Origin: Pelomonas parva | GTDB lineage: Bacteria; Pseudomonadota; Gammaproteobacteria; Burkholderiales; Burkholderiaceae_C | Length of the DNA stretch: 64,000 nt | Direction: 5' to 3' | Assembly: GCF_043555835.1 (NCBI RefSeq) | Contig: NZ_JBIGHV010000013.1 | Location: forward strand, 62,001 to 126,000 | Part shown: positions 19,491 to 28,020 of the stretch, in pieces | Layout of the letters: every line of letters starts with the position of its first letter | Numbering within the stretch: the stretch's first letter is position 1 | Made by a program: the position numbers and the translations under genes | The notes under the pieces: model-generated | The model's database searches: none | The model's input: only the letters and a program-made list of their open reading frames with translations | What the model was told of the DNA's origin: nothing

Positions 19491-19545
19491 TGGTGCGCCC
19501 GGTTGGGATCGAACCAACAACCCCTGCCTTCGGAGGGCAGGGTAC
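19491..19545 (-). other. 3' half of tRNA-Arg(CCG): attachment site left by island integration
   Basis: Read on the minus strand this gives, 5' to 3': anticodon stem-loop CTGCC-CTCCGAA-GGCAG (anticodon CCG), variable GGGTT, T-arm GTTGG-TTCGATC-CCAAC, acceptor strand CGGGCGC, discriminator A and encoded CCA. The sequence stops matching a tRNA before the D-arm; no 5' acceptor strand or D-loop follows. A tyrosine integrase starts 140 bases away. This is the standard product of site-specific integration into the 3' half of a tRNA gene, with the intact copy expected at the other end of the element. The fold is seen directly; the attachment-site role is inference. Confidence 0.85.
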
Positions 19546-19685
19546 TGGGAGAAAGTGAGCATGCTCGAATTTCAATTTCTCCTATGAAAACGTCCCGCGC
19601 CGTCCCAGGAAATCCATAGACGTTTGGCCCACTTTTGGCCCACTTTGGCCCACAATGGAAGGTGCCTTCTGAAGTGGAGGAAAGC

Positions 19686-20870
19686 ATGGGTGCCAAGATC
19701 GATACCGTCGACGCGCGGACCAGGGCGAAGCCGAGGTCGGAGCCCTATTGGGTCAGGCTTGCCGGCGGCTGCATGCTCGGATATCGCAAGCTCACAGCAG
19801 GGTCCGTCGGAGCTTGGTACGCGAGGTACAGGGACCCTGAAACTGGTCATCGCGCCAAGACCAGCTTGGGAGACTTTTCGAAGCTGCCGCTGGCCCAGCG
19901 CTACGACGCCGCGAAGAAGGAGGCAGAGCAGTGGTTTACTCACCTTGGCCGAGGCGGCGCTGTTGTGGCTTCGACGGTCAAGGCGGTATGCGAGAACTAC
20001 GTCAAGCACGTACGGGCGACGGCAGGCAAGGGCGACGACACAGCGGATGACCTGCAAGCTCGATTCGCTCGCTGGGTGGACGACGCACCTATCGGGCGGG
20101 TCGCGGTCACCAAACTTACTCGACGCCAAGTCGAGACGTGGCGCGCAGAACTGGCGGCAACCCCAGTTGTGATCGATCCTCGCGCCAAGAATCCTCGAAC
20201 ACGCACCCGTGCGGCGTCATCGGTGAACCGTGACTGTGCGGCGCTTCGCGCGGCGCTCAACTACGCGCATGACATGGACGACGTCACGACGGACACGGCC
20301 TGGCGTGTGGCTCTGCGTCCCACGAAAGGCGCGGACGGTCGCCGCACCGTGTACCTCGACCGTGAGCAACGACGCAAGCTCATCGGTTGCGTGGACGAAG
20401 AGTTTGTCGAGTTCGTGAAGGGGATGACCCATCTCCCTCTGCGGCCTGGCGCGCTCGCTGCATTGACCGTCGGGCACCTCGACAAGAAGAACGGCGTGCT
20501 CAGCATCGGCAAGGACAAGGCTGGGCAGGATCGCAGGATCAAGCTTCCCAAGGCCACCGCAAGCATCCTCGCGAGATTGACGACCGACAAGCTGCCGGCG
20601 GCACCTCTGTTCGCCCGTGCTGGTGGAGGTGCCTGGAACAAGGACGCCTGGAAGAAGCCCATGAAGGCTGCAGCGGCCGCGGCGGGCCTGCCAGCGGGGA
20701 CGGTTCTGTACACCCTTCGACATTCCACGATCACGGATCTGGTTGTCGGCGGCCTCGACCTTCTGACGGTCGCGCAGCTCAGTGGGACGAGCGTGGAAAT
20801 GATCGAGAAGCACTACGGGCACCTGCGCGCCGATCACGCGGCGGAGGCGCTCGCGAAACTCGTTCTTTAG
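19686..20870 (+). CDS. tyrosine site-specific integrase of the island
   Basis: 394-residue phage-type integrase. An N-terminal Arm-binding-like region (YARYRDPETGHRAKTSLGDFSKLPLAQRYDAA) precedes a core-binding SAM-like domain and the catalytic domain: R253 in LPLRPGALAAL, Lys in IGKDKAGQDRRIKLP, YTLRHS with R345 (the usual first His replaced by Tyr342), LSGTSVEMIEKHYGHL with nucleophile Y377. The start at 19686 is supported by GGAGG at six bases, although the frame is open earlier. It points away from the tRNA fragment. Family knowledge makes it the enzyme that recombines the tRNA attachment sites. Confidence 0.92.
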   Translation: MGAKIDTVDARTRAKPRSEPYWVRLAGGCMLGYRKLTAGSVGAWYARYRDPETGHRAKTSLGDFSKLPLAQRYDAAKKEAEQWFTHLGRGGAVVASTVKAVCENYVKHVRATAGKGDDTADDLQARFARWVDDAPIGRVAVTKLTRRQVETWRAELAATPVVIDPRAKNPRTRTRAASSVNRDCAALRAALNYAHDMDDVTTDTAWRVALRPTKGADGRRTVYLDREQRRKLIGCVDEEFVEFVKGMTHLPLRPGALAALTVGHLDKKNGVLSIGKDKAGQDRRIKLPKATASILARLTTDKLPAAPLFARAGGGAWNKDAWKKPMKAAAAAAGLPAGTVLYTLRHSTITDLVVGGLDLLTVAQLSGTSVEMIEKHYGHLRADHAAEALAKLVL

Positions 20871-21064
20871 GCTGTCCAGCATCCGCCGGGTCTGCGGTAC
20901 CACTGCAGTCTGCCAGCATAGAAATGTTGCCATGCTGGCCGCTTGGCGGGAATATTGCAGGTATTTATATGCATTCAGGCAGGCGGCGACTTGAACTCAA
21001 GATGCGGCTCGCTCGTCGATTCAGCATGGCGACGGAATAGAGAAATCCGTAAAATGTCCTTTAA

Positions 21065-21811
21065 ATGGGAACTTCTCCATCCTTTCTATTCCGCGAGCTA
21101 CTGCCGGAGGTGCCGCGAGGTTCGCCGATGCCGAGCGCATGGCTGCAGGCGCGTGGATTGACCGCCAAGCAGGTGTCAAGGCTTGCGCAGGACGGCTGGC
21201 TTGAGCGCCTCGGGCATGGCGTCTACATCCTTCCGGGGGATCAACTGGGCCGTGATGCCAGCTTGGCACGCTTGGCGGAGTCGATACCTGGCCTGCATGT
21301 CGGCGGGAAAACTGCGCTTGCGTGGCGAGGGGTGCGGCACAACCTCGCCGTCAAAGATCGACTGATCCTCTGGGGCGACAAGTCGGTATCGCTGCCGACC
21401 TGGTTCACGTCGTCCTTCCCGGCGGACTACCAGGCGACCCATCTCTTCGATCCAGGACTGCCGGCCAATGTCGGCTTGGCCGCATTGCCTGGGGGGCGGT
21501 CTGACGTGCTCGTCTCCACCTCCGAACGAGCACTGCTCGAATTGTTGAGCGACGTGGGCAAGGGGCAGGAACTCGAGGAGGCACGTCACCTGGTCGAGAG
21601 CGCAAGAACGCTGCGCCAGCCCGTACTGGAAGAGCTTCTCGCCCATCTCAAGCGGATCAAGGTCGCAAGGCTGGCTCATGCTCTGGCTGAGGAGCTGGGG
21701 CTGTCCTGGGCTGGCCTTGCGCGCAAACACAGTGAGCGCCTGGGCGGAGGCAGTCGCTGGGTGTCCACCACCAAGTCCGGTGAGCGGCTCAACCTGAAGC
21801 GGCCGACGTGA
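21065..21811 (+). CDS. abiEi: AbiEi-family antitoxin / transcriptional regulator
   Basis: Antitoxin half of a type IV AbiE system, 248 residues. The N-terminal winged-helix region WLQARGLTAKQVSRLAQDGWLERLGHGVYIL is the diagnostic AbiEi domain (often AbiEi_3). The rest is an alpha/beta domain with VLVSTSERALLELLSDVGKGQELEEA, typical of the antitoxin C-terminal part. In the family the antitoxin represses its own promoter and neutralises the nucleotidyltransferase toxin without needing direct contact. It overlaps the toxin gene by four bases. A possible -10 (TAAAAT) lies shortly before the ATG. Confidence 0.88.
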   Translation: MGTSPSFLFRELLPEVPRGSPMPSAWLQARGLTAKQVSRLAQDGWLERLGHGVYILPGDQLGRDASLARLAESIPGLHVGGKTALAWRGVRHNLAVKDRLILWGDKSVSLPTWFTSSFPADYQATHLFDPGLPANVGLAALPGGRSDVLVSTSERALLELLSDVGKGQELEEARHLVESARTLRQPVLEELLAHLKRIKVARLAHALAEELGLSWAGLARKHSERLGGGSRWVSTTKSGERLNLKRPT

Positions 21812-22731
21812 ACGACGCATACGTTCGAACAGTCCAGTTGCTGCTGGACATCGCACCGGCCGTCCTCGAGACGCCCGTCTTTGCAATGAAGGGGGGCACT
21901 GCGCTCAACCTCTTCGTCCAGGACATGCCGCGCCTGTCCGTAGACATCGACGTGGTCTTCGTTCCCTACGATCTTCCGCGCGAGGATGCGCTACTGAAAA
22001 TCGGCGCCGAACTCGCCGCCGCACAAGGGCGAGTCAGGGCAATGGGGTACGACGTCGAACTCCGCAAGAACAAGGATGGCACCGAAGCAAAGCTGTTCGT
22101 CCGGAGCGCCGACGCGGAGGTCAAGGTCGAGGTCAACTTCGTCTTTCGTGGCACGGTGATGGATCCGACGCGCCGCTCGCTGACGCCTGCGGCCCAGCAA
22201 ATGTTTGCCGCGGACATGCAGGTCCCAGTCCTTGCCGATGCCGAGCTATACGGCAGCAAGCTGGTGGCGGCACTGGATCGCCAGCATCCGCGGGACCTAT
22301 TCGACGTTCAGTTGATGCTCGAAAGTCATGGCTGGGAAGAACCGCTGCTGGACTGCTTCGTGGTTTACCTGGCGGGCCATAACCGTCCAACCCATGAGGT
22401 GTTGTTTCCCAACGAGAAGCCGCTTGCGGACGTGTTCAAGGCGGAGTTCGAGGGCATGACGATGGAAGCCGTCGAGCTTGATGATTTGCTGTCGACACGA
22501 CGGCGCATGCTGGAAGAGCTTCCGCGCCAGCTGCTGCCCCGGCATTGCGACTTCCTGCGCTCCATGGTACGAGCGGAGCCGGATTGGTCGTTGCTCCCGT
22601 ACGCCCATCTCAGGCAGCTGCCGGCCCTTCAGTGGAAGTTGTCGAACCTCAGCCGGCTGAAGAGGAACGCGCCAAAGTTCCAGTTCCAATACGATGAGCT
22701 GACCAGTCGCCTCGCGACTGCGCGGGGATGA
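21808..22731 (+). CDS. abiEii: AbiEii-family nucleotidyltransferase toxin
   Basis: 307 residues, toxin of the AbiE pair. The nucleotidyltransferase core is FAMKGGTALNLF followed by RLSVDIDVVF, which gives the GG-x-DxD catalytic signature, and further motifs VKVEVNFVFRG and ADAELYGSKLVAALDRQHPRDLFDVQLML (the conserved K-x-x-A-x-x-R-x-x-x-R-D-x-F-D pattern). GTG start within GTGA, overlapping the antitoxin stop. Known AbiE systems cause abortive infection and stabilise mobile elements; some toxins of this fold add nucleotides to tRNA ends. Confidence 0.9.
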   Translation: MNDAYVRTVQLLLDIAPAVLETPVFAMKGGTALNLFVQDMPRLSVDIDVVFVPYDLPREDALLKIGAELAAAQGRVRAMGYDVELRKNKDGTEAKLFVRSADAEVKVEVNFVFRGTVMDPTRRSLTPAAQQMFAADMQVPVLADAELYGSKLVAALDRQHPRDLFDVQLMLESHGWEEPLLDCFVVYLAGHNRPTHEVLFPNEKPLADVFKAEFEGMTMEAVELDDLLSTRRRMLEELPRQLLPRHCDFLRSMVRAEPDWSLLPYAHLRQLPALQWKLSNLSRLKRNAPKFQFQYDELTSRLATARG

Positions 22732-23248
22732 GCCGCAGTTGCCAAGCGTGACTGCGCCGCCAGGCAGGGGGCACTTGCCCCTTTCGTCTTGCGCATGCAC
22801 GGCACATTCCGTCCGGTTGCTTTGAGGGCGAGTGCGGCGGACGCTTACCGGCCGCTGGTGGCGCGATGTCAGCTTCAGGCTGACAGCGGAAGTTCGCCAA
22901 CGGCTGTCTTGCAGTATCCCAACGTTGGCAGTGCGTCCGATGGGCTGCGTTTTGCACCTTTGCCCATCTTGATCGCGTGGGTGCTGGTAACGGTCGTCGC
23001 CACGTCGGCGCGGCACCTGAAGTACCTGCAGATGCAAAGAGACTACCCTTCCACAGTTTTGAGGATGCCATCCTGAGAGAGGCCGACTGAAATCAGAGAG
23101 AGGGACTAGCGGTCTCGTTCCGGGTGCACAGGATGCCCCACAGCATACTTTGACCAAGATGCGCCCATGGGTATCGCCAGCACAAGCAAGAAAATAGATT
23201 GCAATGCGCAGGTCATCGCTCTATATCTCGCCTCCCGGAGTTCGGCCG
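22732..23248. other. gene-poor stretch after abiE
   Basis: About 500 bases without a convincing gene. An open frame at 22789-23076 has no ribosome site and reads as compositionally odd sequence. The left part (about 22790-22890) has the GCGG-rich, short-inverted-repeat texture seen in other gene-poor stretches of the island. The final 100 bases become AT-richer and hold the promoter region of the next gene. Confidence 0.5.
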
Positions 23249-25123
23249 ATGAACCTCTCCACTTTGCCCATACCGCGCATCGTCGCCCTCATGATGATGT
23301 CGCTTGTTGGTGCAACATCGGCAGGAGACGATTCCGCGCGAGGTGCAGTTGATCAACGCGAAGGTCGCGCTCCACCATCAGAAAAGTCTCTATCCTGGGC
23401 GAGGCGACACCTGCAGGACCAAGTGGCGCGCGAGTACCTTTCGACCACTTCCTACTTTCAAGGCAAGACAACAAACACCACAAAATACCTCAAGGCGCAA
23501 GGCTACAAGAGTGGGGCAGTCTGCGTCGACTGGGGCCAGATTCCGCAACTCTCGCGGCGACGAGTTGCACTCGGCACGGTCGACGAGAACGGCGCCGGCT
23601 TCTCCGTGATCAAAGCAAGAGGATTCGCTGCCGCAGCGTCGACGCCGAAAGAGGCCGAGCAAGCGGCGTTGAAGGCTTGCAATCTAAATAAGAACAACTC
23701 GGCGCGCAAGTATGATTGCAACTGCGCGACATTATATACAGAAAATGGCGTTGTGTTGGAGGTGCCAACCAGAACCGCTGCGATTGTAGCCAATTGGTTG
23801 GATTCGCTTGAATTTCCTGCGCTGTGCGCTAGTTGGATCGAACATAAGCCGATTGGCTTTTTTGTTCGCCCTCCAAACAAGCCTTCTTTTGGCGTCGATA
23901 AAAAGGCGACAGCCTGCTCCGCCGACCTCCAGACAATGCGCAGTGGTGATTTCGTGGTCAACGATGTCGTTTCCGCAATCGAGCGCGACAAGACTTCGAC
24001 CCCACCAGGGTCGCCGGATGTTTTCCCAGGCCCTCCGGTTGTCGACGAACATAAACTCAGGGATCTAGATCTTCGCGATGACTATGGCAATCAAGTCAGC
24101 AAATATATTTGGTTCTACCCGCCAGTGGGTGACGTCTGGGCAAAGGCTTGGAGTACTGAATACACTCTCCCAGACAAATGGGGGTACCACTACAAGCTAT
24201 TTCGCGTACCCGACGAAGCAAGACTGGCCGTCACCAACACCCTGAAGGCGATCGAGACAAGCAAGCTGTATCGCCGCATCAAGCGGCAAATGAACCCTGA
24301 AGTGCCGCTGCCAAATTTTGACGCCAAAGACAGATTGGCGAACTATGTGCGAGCTTTTGATGTAACTGATCCGAAGACGGCATCAGCATTCAACCTTCAG
24401 CCAGCGTACTGGAAAGGCGGCCTACTTGGCGTCGAGCGACCAATCACCTTGTGGGCGGAGGCGAGTGTACTCGTTGATGCAGTGGGGATCCCCGTCTCGG
24501 CTCCACTAAGAAGTGTAAGGCCAATAGCGATACTATCCAATCGCGCGCTCTACCTTTACGCGGAGGAGATAGTCAGAGAACAGCCTGACGAATCCGCTGG
24601 CGGCGTAAGCGAGCCATTTGAAGGGAGGGTTCTAAATCTCTCTAGGTGTCATCCACACACGGGCTGCGTCGCGTTCGCTGTAGACTACTTGGCAGCAGAA
24701 GTCGTCGCCGAGCTAAGCGGCGAACCAATTGCAGCGAAGCTGGCGTCACCAACCGTACCTCGCAAGGGGAGCGCAAGGCTACAGAGAACTTTCGAAGAAA
24801 GTCGGGTATTAAGCGGGCTTGCCGGACCGTACTACGAACTCTCCACCTATACGGTGACAGCTTGGGCTGCGCCAAACTTTGTGCCGCTGGCGACTGTTCA
24901 TTTTCGTGATCGCGCGGCGGGCAAAGACAGTTGGGGACCCGACGATCAGATATACCTGACAGTCTCTCATGCGCTGCAGATATCTGTTGGACGCAACGGC
25001 ACCTACACCGAACCGACCGCCGCCCAATATCGCGCATACAACGACGAAGTGCAACGCGCGGTTGCTCGCGCTCTGTCACGAGTTACGGAGCGTCTGCGCG
25101 CCTTTACTACCGTTACAGACTAG
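23249..25123 (+). CDS. uncharacterised secreted protein, 624 aa
   Basis: Not recognised as a whole. The start at 23249 is fixed by CGGAG at eight bases and by a signal peptide (IPRIVALMMMSLVGATSAG). An N-terminal stretch around residues 90-150 (FAAAASTPKEAEQAALKACN and then YDCNCATLY) faintly recalls cysteine-containing DUF4189-type domains, but this is weak. The remainder is rich in aromatic and beta-type segments. Base composition is clearly more AT-rich than the flanking core genes and rare codons are common, suggesting acquisition from another source. It is followed after ten bases by a small membrane protein, probably co-transcribed. Confidence 0.7.
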   Translation: MNLSTLPIPRIVALMMMSLVGATSAGDDSARGAVDQREGRAPPSEKSLSWARRHLQDQVAREYLSTTSYFQGKTTNTTKYLKAQGYKSGAVCVDWGQIPQLSRRRVALGTVDENGAGFSVIKARGFAAAASTPKEAEQAALKACNLNKNNSARKYDCNCATLYTENGVVLEVPTRTAAIVANWLDSLEFPALCASWIEHKPIGFFVRPPNKPSFGVDKKATACSADLQTMRSGDFVVNDVVSAIERDKTSTPPGSPDVFPGPPVVDEHKLRDLDLRDDYGNQVSKYIWFYPPVGDVWAKAWSTEYTLPDKWGYHYKLFRVPDEARLAVTNTLKAIETSKLYRRIKRQMNPEVPLPNFDAKDRLANYVRAFDVTDPKTASAFNLQPAYWKGGLLGVERPITLWAEASVLVDAVGIPVSAPLRSVRPIAILSNRALYLYAEEIVREQPDESAGGVSEPFEGRVLNLSRCHPHTGCVAFAVDYLAAEVVAELSGEPIAAKLASPTVPRKGSARLQRTFEESRVLSGLAGPYYELSTYTVTAWAAPNFVPLATVHFRDRAAGKDSWGPDDQIYLTVSHALQISVGRNGTYTEPTAAQYRAYNDEVQRAVARALSRVTERLRAFTTVTD

Positions 25124-25133
25124 GAGAAAGTGC

Positions 25134-25592
25134 GTGAATCCGAACACCGCTCGAAATTGGCTGGGACTGTTTTTTCTTGTCACAACAGCGCTTCTTGGAG
25201 CATATATACTAATTTTCAAAGAAACTCGCTATCTCCCAGTATCCGATGATGACGCAACTAGCGCCTTCCAAATTGTCATTCCAACGTTCATTGCTCAACT
25301 AACGATTGCCTTTCGCTTTCTGGCAAGTCCGCCTCGCGATCTAGACAACGCGACTCAGCACTTACCAACATGGGTTGTTGTTGGTCCTCCCGTACTAGTG
25401 GTCGCTGTGCTTGGCGTCACTATCGCCATGCTTGTTGCGGATGGCGGAGGTTCGCTGAGAGCGGGGCCGATATTCAAGAGCGTTGTCACGTTTTGCGTAA
25501 GCCTGCTGGGAGCCACTACAGCCTTTGTTATGTCTGCGATATTCCAGGGGAGCGGTCCGCGGGCCCGATCGACATCGCGCCCAAGTACGTAG
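25134..25592 (+). CDS. uncharacterised membrane protein, 152 aa, C-terminus probably altered
   Basis: GTG start with AGGAGA seven bases upstream. Four hydrophobic segments: WLGLFFLVTTALLGAYILIF, IVIPTFIAQLTIAFRFLA, WVVVGPPVLVVAVLGVTIAM and VVTFCVSLLGATTAFVMSAI. The last residues after the fourth helix (SGPRARSTSRPST) change abruptly in composition where the sequence becomes GC-rich, so the natural C-terminus may have been replaced at a recombination junction near 25550. The partner upstream is the AT-rich secreted protein. Function unknown. Confidence 0.6.
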   Translation: MNPNTARNWLGLFFLVTTALLGAYILIFKETRYLPVSDDDATSAFQIVIPTFIAQLTIAFRFLASPPRDLDNATQHLPTWVVVGPPVLVVAVLGVTIAMLVADGGGSLRAGPIFKSVVTFCVSLLGATTAFVMSAIFQGSGPRARSTSRPST

Positions 25593-25667
25593 TGCGACGG
25601 CGTCAGTTTGGCCGGCGTCGCGTTCGGCCGCCGCAGGACGGTGATCCTGTTTCGCCTCCTCGGCTCA

Positions 25668-25685
25668 AACGTTGAGCGACCGCTT
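25668..25685 (-). repeat. 18-base dispersed repeat core, copy 1
   Basis: AACGTTGAGCGACCGCTT, the exact reverse complement of a sequence at 38246-38263. It lies in gene-poor GC-rich sequence between the truncated membrane-protein gene and the decayed integrase. Confidence 0.7.
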
Positions 25686-25849
25686 GCGGGCGTCGAGTTC
25701 TGCAAAGCGGAGGACCGCACCCGCTGCAAAACAGCCGTCCGCTGAGCGGATGTAGCCTCCAGGCTGATCTGAGTCGTTCGCGGTTCAATATCTGACGGCC
25801 GTTCCCGCCAAGACCGGCCATAGAGCGCGGCGCTCCTGTTGGGTATTCG

Positions 25850-26300
25850 TCCTGCCAGGTCATCTTGAAGTCGGGCGCTAAATACGTACGTCACGTACTG
25901 GGTCAGCGGAACTTCGCTGGCGCCTTTCACCTTGTCGCGGATGGTGGGGTCCTTCCACTTCCAATTGAGGTCTTCGCACCGCAGCGCCAGCCACTCGCTA
26001 GGCCGCGTGTCGACGAGCAGCAGGGTTGCCGACAGGCCGCCAGTTGCTCGCGCTGCAAGGTCCTCCTTCACCTTTGCCCATTAACTCACGTACGACCTTG
26101 GCCTTGGCGCGGTTCTGCGGGCAGGGTGGAGGCGCAATCGGGATGCTCGGCGCACCAGCTCAGAAAGCGACGCGGCCACCGCCACGAAAGCCGCGTGGCT
26201 GTGGGCCGCGTCAGCGTCTCGCGCTCGGCCCATTCACTCACCAAGAGTACCTCGCCGCCAACCGGCGATCCAGGAGGAACTGCCCAGCTGACGGTTGCCG
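25850..26300 (-). pseudogene. decayed tyrosine integrase fragment
   Basis: Read on the minus strand from about 26300, one frame gives SEWAERETLTRPTATRLSW and RRFLSWCAEHPDC, wording typical of the core-binding domain of Burkholderiales tyrosine integrases. After a stop at 26086, a different frame continues with LLLVDTRPSEWLALRCEDLNW, TIRDKVKGASEVPLTQYV and YVFSA, matching the start of the catalytic domain. The part with the HxxR box and nucleophile Tyr is absent. Thus it is a frameshifted, truncated second integrase, the relic of an earlier element. Family assignment rests on remembered motif wording, not on alignment. Confidence 0.65.
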
Positions 26301-26318
26301 CGTCCGCAGGCTTAGCCT

Positions 26319-28016
26319 TCAAACACCCAGGTGCTTGAGCAGCACCGGCAGCACCTTGCCGTCGGCGGGGTAGAAGTCGTTCTGCTGTTTGTAGTGGGCC
26401 ACGGCGGTGCGCGTGGCTTCGTCGAGCACGCCGGTCTGGGCCACGCCGAGCTTGTTCTGCAGGCGGCGCACCTGGTCGGCGGGCAGGGCGTCGGCGGGGG
26501 GCGTGGCGGGCGCGGGGTTCTCGGCGGCCTGGCGGTTGGCGGCCATCATGTCGGGCACTTTGGCTGACACATAGGTCGCGTTGCTGATGCCCATCAGCCA
26601 GTAGAGGCTGTCGGGCAGCTGCGGGAAGCCGTTGCTCTTGATGATGGAGTACAGCGAGTAGCACCACGCGAACAGCGTGAAGGCCAACATCTGGAAGCGC
26701 AGCAGTTCGACGCGGCCATCGCTGCCCACCAGCAGCGTTCGCCAGCTCAGCCGTTCGGACGCCGGCACGGGCGTCGGGTCGGGCGCGCCCCGCTCCACAC
26801 CACGGGCCAACACGCTGCTGGTGCCGGCGATGCCCAGCAGCCCGAGCACTGGCGTCAGCGACAGCAACGTGTCGGTGCTTAGCCAGGTGAACACCAGCGC
26901 GAAAAAGGCGGCCACCGTCCATAGTAGAAATTGCAGGTTGGACAGGCTCAGCCGGCCCGACTCGTGCTCGATCAGCTCCGCCACGGCGCGCGCGGGGCCT
27001 GCCCGCATGCACACCATGCAGATGACCAGTAGCGCCAGCACGGCGCCAAGGCCGACCGCGGTGGACCACTTCCAACTGCTCAGGTGCAGCGTGGCCTCGG
27101 CGTCGAGCACGGGGCGGCCACCCTGGTTGACGATAGTGCGCATGCTGGCCGGCACGCCACGAATGCGGCTGAGCCAGTCGCTGTCTTCCAGCAGCCGTTG
27201 CATCTCATCGCCCTCTACGCGCAGCTCGAAATGCAGCGCCTTGCCCTCCTGTTTGCTGAAGCGGCCGGTCAGCGGCATCTTGCGCGAGCCCACCTGCAGG
27301 CAGAACACCGGCGGCGCGTCGTTGGGGCCGAGCCGGTCGGTCTCAAGCGCCAGGTCAAGCTTGCCGCCGTGCGGCACCAGGGCCGGAGAGATGCGCACCA
27401 CCTGGGCCGTGGCGGCGGGCACGATCTCGGCGAAGCGCGCCGGGCGTTCGAGGAAGAACTTGAGGGGCTGGGTGCCTTGTGGGTCTCGCCAGGTGAGCAC
27501 CGCCCCGGGCTGCACTGCCACCTGGCCGTTGGGCTTGCGTTCCAGGACGGCGCCCGCGCCGATCTCGATGTCGGACAAGCCTTCCAGGTTGGGGCTGGCC
27601 GGCAGGGGCCGGCCGTCGGCGTCGCGTGCCACACCGTTGTCTACGAGGGCTGTGAAGCGCCGATCCTGGACGGCCAGCACCACAGGGCCTGCGCCTGCCT
27701 CGGCGCGCAGCGTGGCCTGGTCGTCGCGCAACAAGCCGCGCCCAAGCGCCACGCCGTTCACGAGGGTGTTGGCGGCCAGGCGGTCGGCATCGGCCGCGCC
27801 GCCGAGTGCGGAGGCAGGCAGCACCAGGGGGCGCTCCAGCCTGCCCTCCAGCCAGGCGCGGGCCCCCGTCATGTCCACGGCCATGGTCAAGGCCTGGTCT
27901 TTGGCTAGGGTGACGCTGGGCGCGCATGGGTCGGGCGCAGCATGAGCGGCGGGCAGCGCGACGCACAACAGGGCTGCAGCCAGCAGCAGGCGGAGGGCGG
28001 GTGTTGAAGTCGTCAC
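26319..28016 (-). CDS. membrane protein with C-terminal peptidoglycan-binding domain
   Basis: 565 residues. GTG start four bases after the stop of the upstream protease gene; leader ALRLLLAAALLCVALPAAHA. A large periplasmic part (about 30-350) has no recognised domain. Transmembrane segments follow: STAVGLGAVLALLVICMVCM, LLWTVAAFFALVFTWL, VLGLLGIAGTSSV and a helix in LRFQMLAFTLFAWCYSLYSI. The C-terminus (VRRLQNKLGVAQTGVLDEAT and HYKQQNDFYPADGKVLPVLL) is a PG_binding_1-type repeat. The last gene of a three-gene operon with a lipoprotein and a protease-transglycosylase, so a cell-wall role is likely; its exact function is unknown. Confidence 0.75.
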   Translation of the reverse strand: MTTSTPALRLLLAAALLCVALPAAHAAPDPCAPSVTLAKDQALTMAVDMTGARAWLEGRLERPLVLPASALGGAADADRLAANTLVNGVALGRGLLRDDQATLRAEAGAGPVVLAVQDRRFTALVDNGVARDADGRPLPASPNLEGLSDIEIGAGAVLERKPNGQVAVQPGAVLTWRDPQGTQPLKFFLERPARFAEIVPAATAQVVRISPALVPHGGKLDLALETDRLGPNDAPPVFCLQVGSRKMPLTGRFSKQEGKALHFELRVEGDEMQRLLEDSDWLSRIRGVPASMRTIVNQGGRPVLDAEATLHLSSWKWSTAVGLGAVLALLVICMVCMRAGPARAVAELIEHESGRLSLSNLQFLLWTVAAFFALVFTWLSTDTLLSLTPVLGLLGIAGTSSVLARGVERGAPDPTPVPASERLSWRTLLVGSDGRVELLRFQMLAFTLFAWCYSLYSIIKSNGFPQLPDSLYWLMGISNATYVSAKVPDMMAANRQAAENPAPATPPADALPADQVRRLQNKLGVAQTGVLDEATRTAVAHYKQQNDFYPADGKVLPVLLKHLGV

Positions 28017-28020
28017 GGGC

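Noticed and set aside
19491..19560. A functional tRNA gene
   Set aside because: Only the anticodon arm, T-arm and 3' acceptor strand are present. No D-arm or 5' acceptor strand follows on the minus strand.
22789..23076. 95-codon open frame after abiE as a gene
   Set aside because: No ribosome site; it spans the repeat-textured region, and its composition changes halfway.
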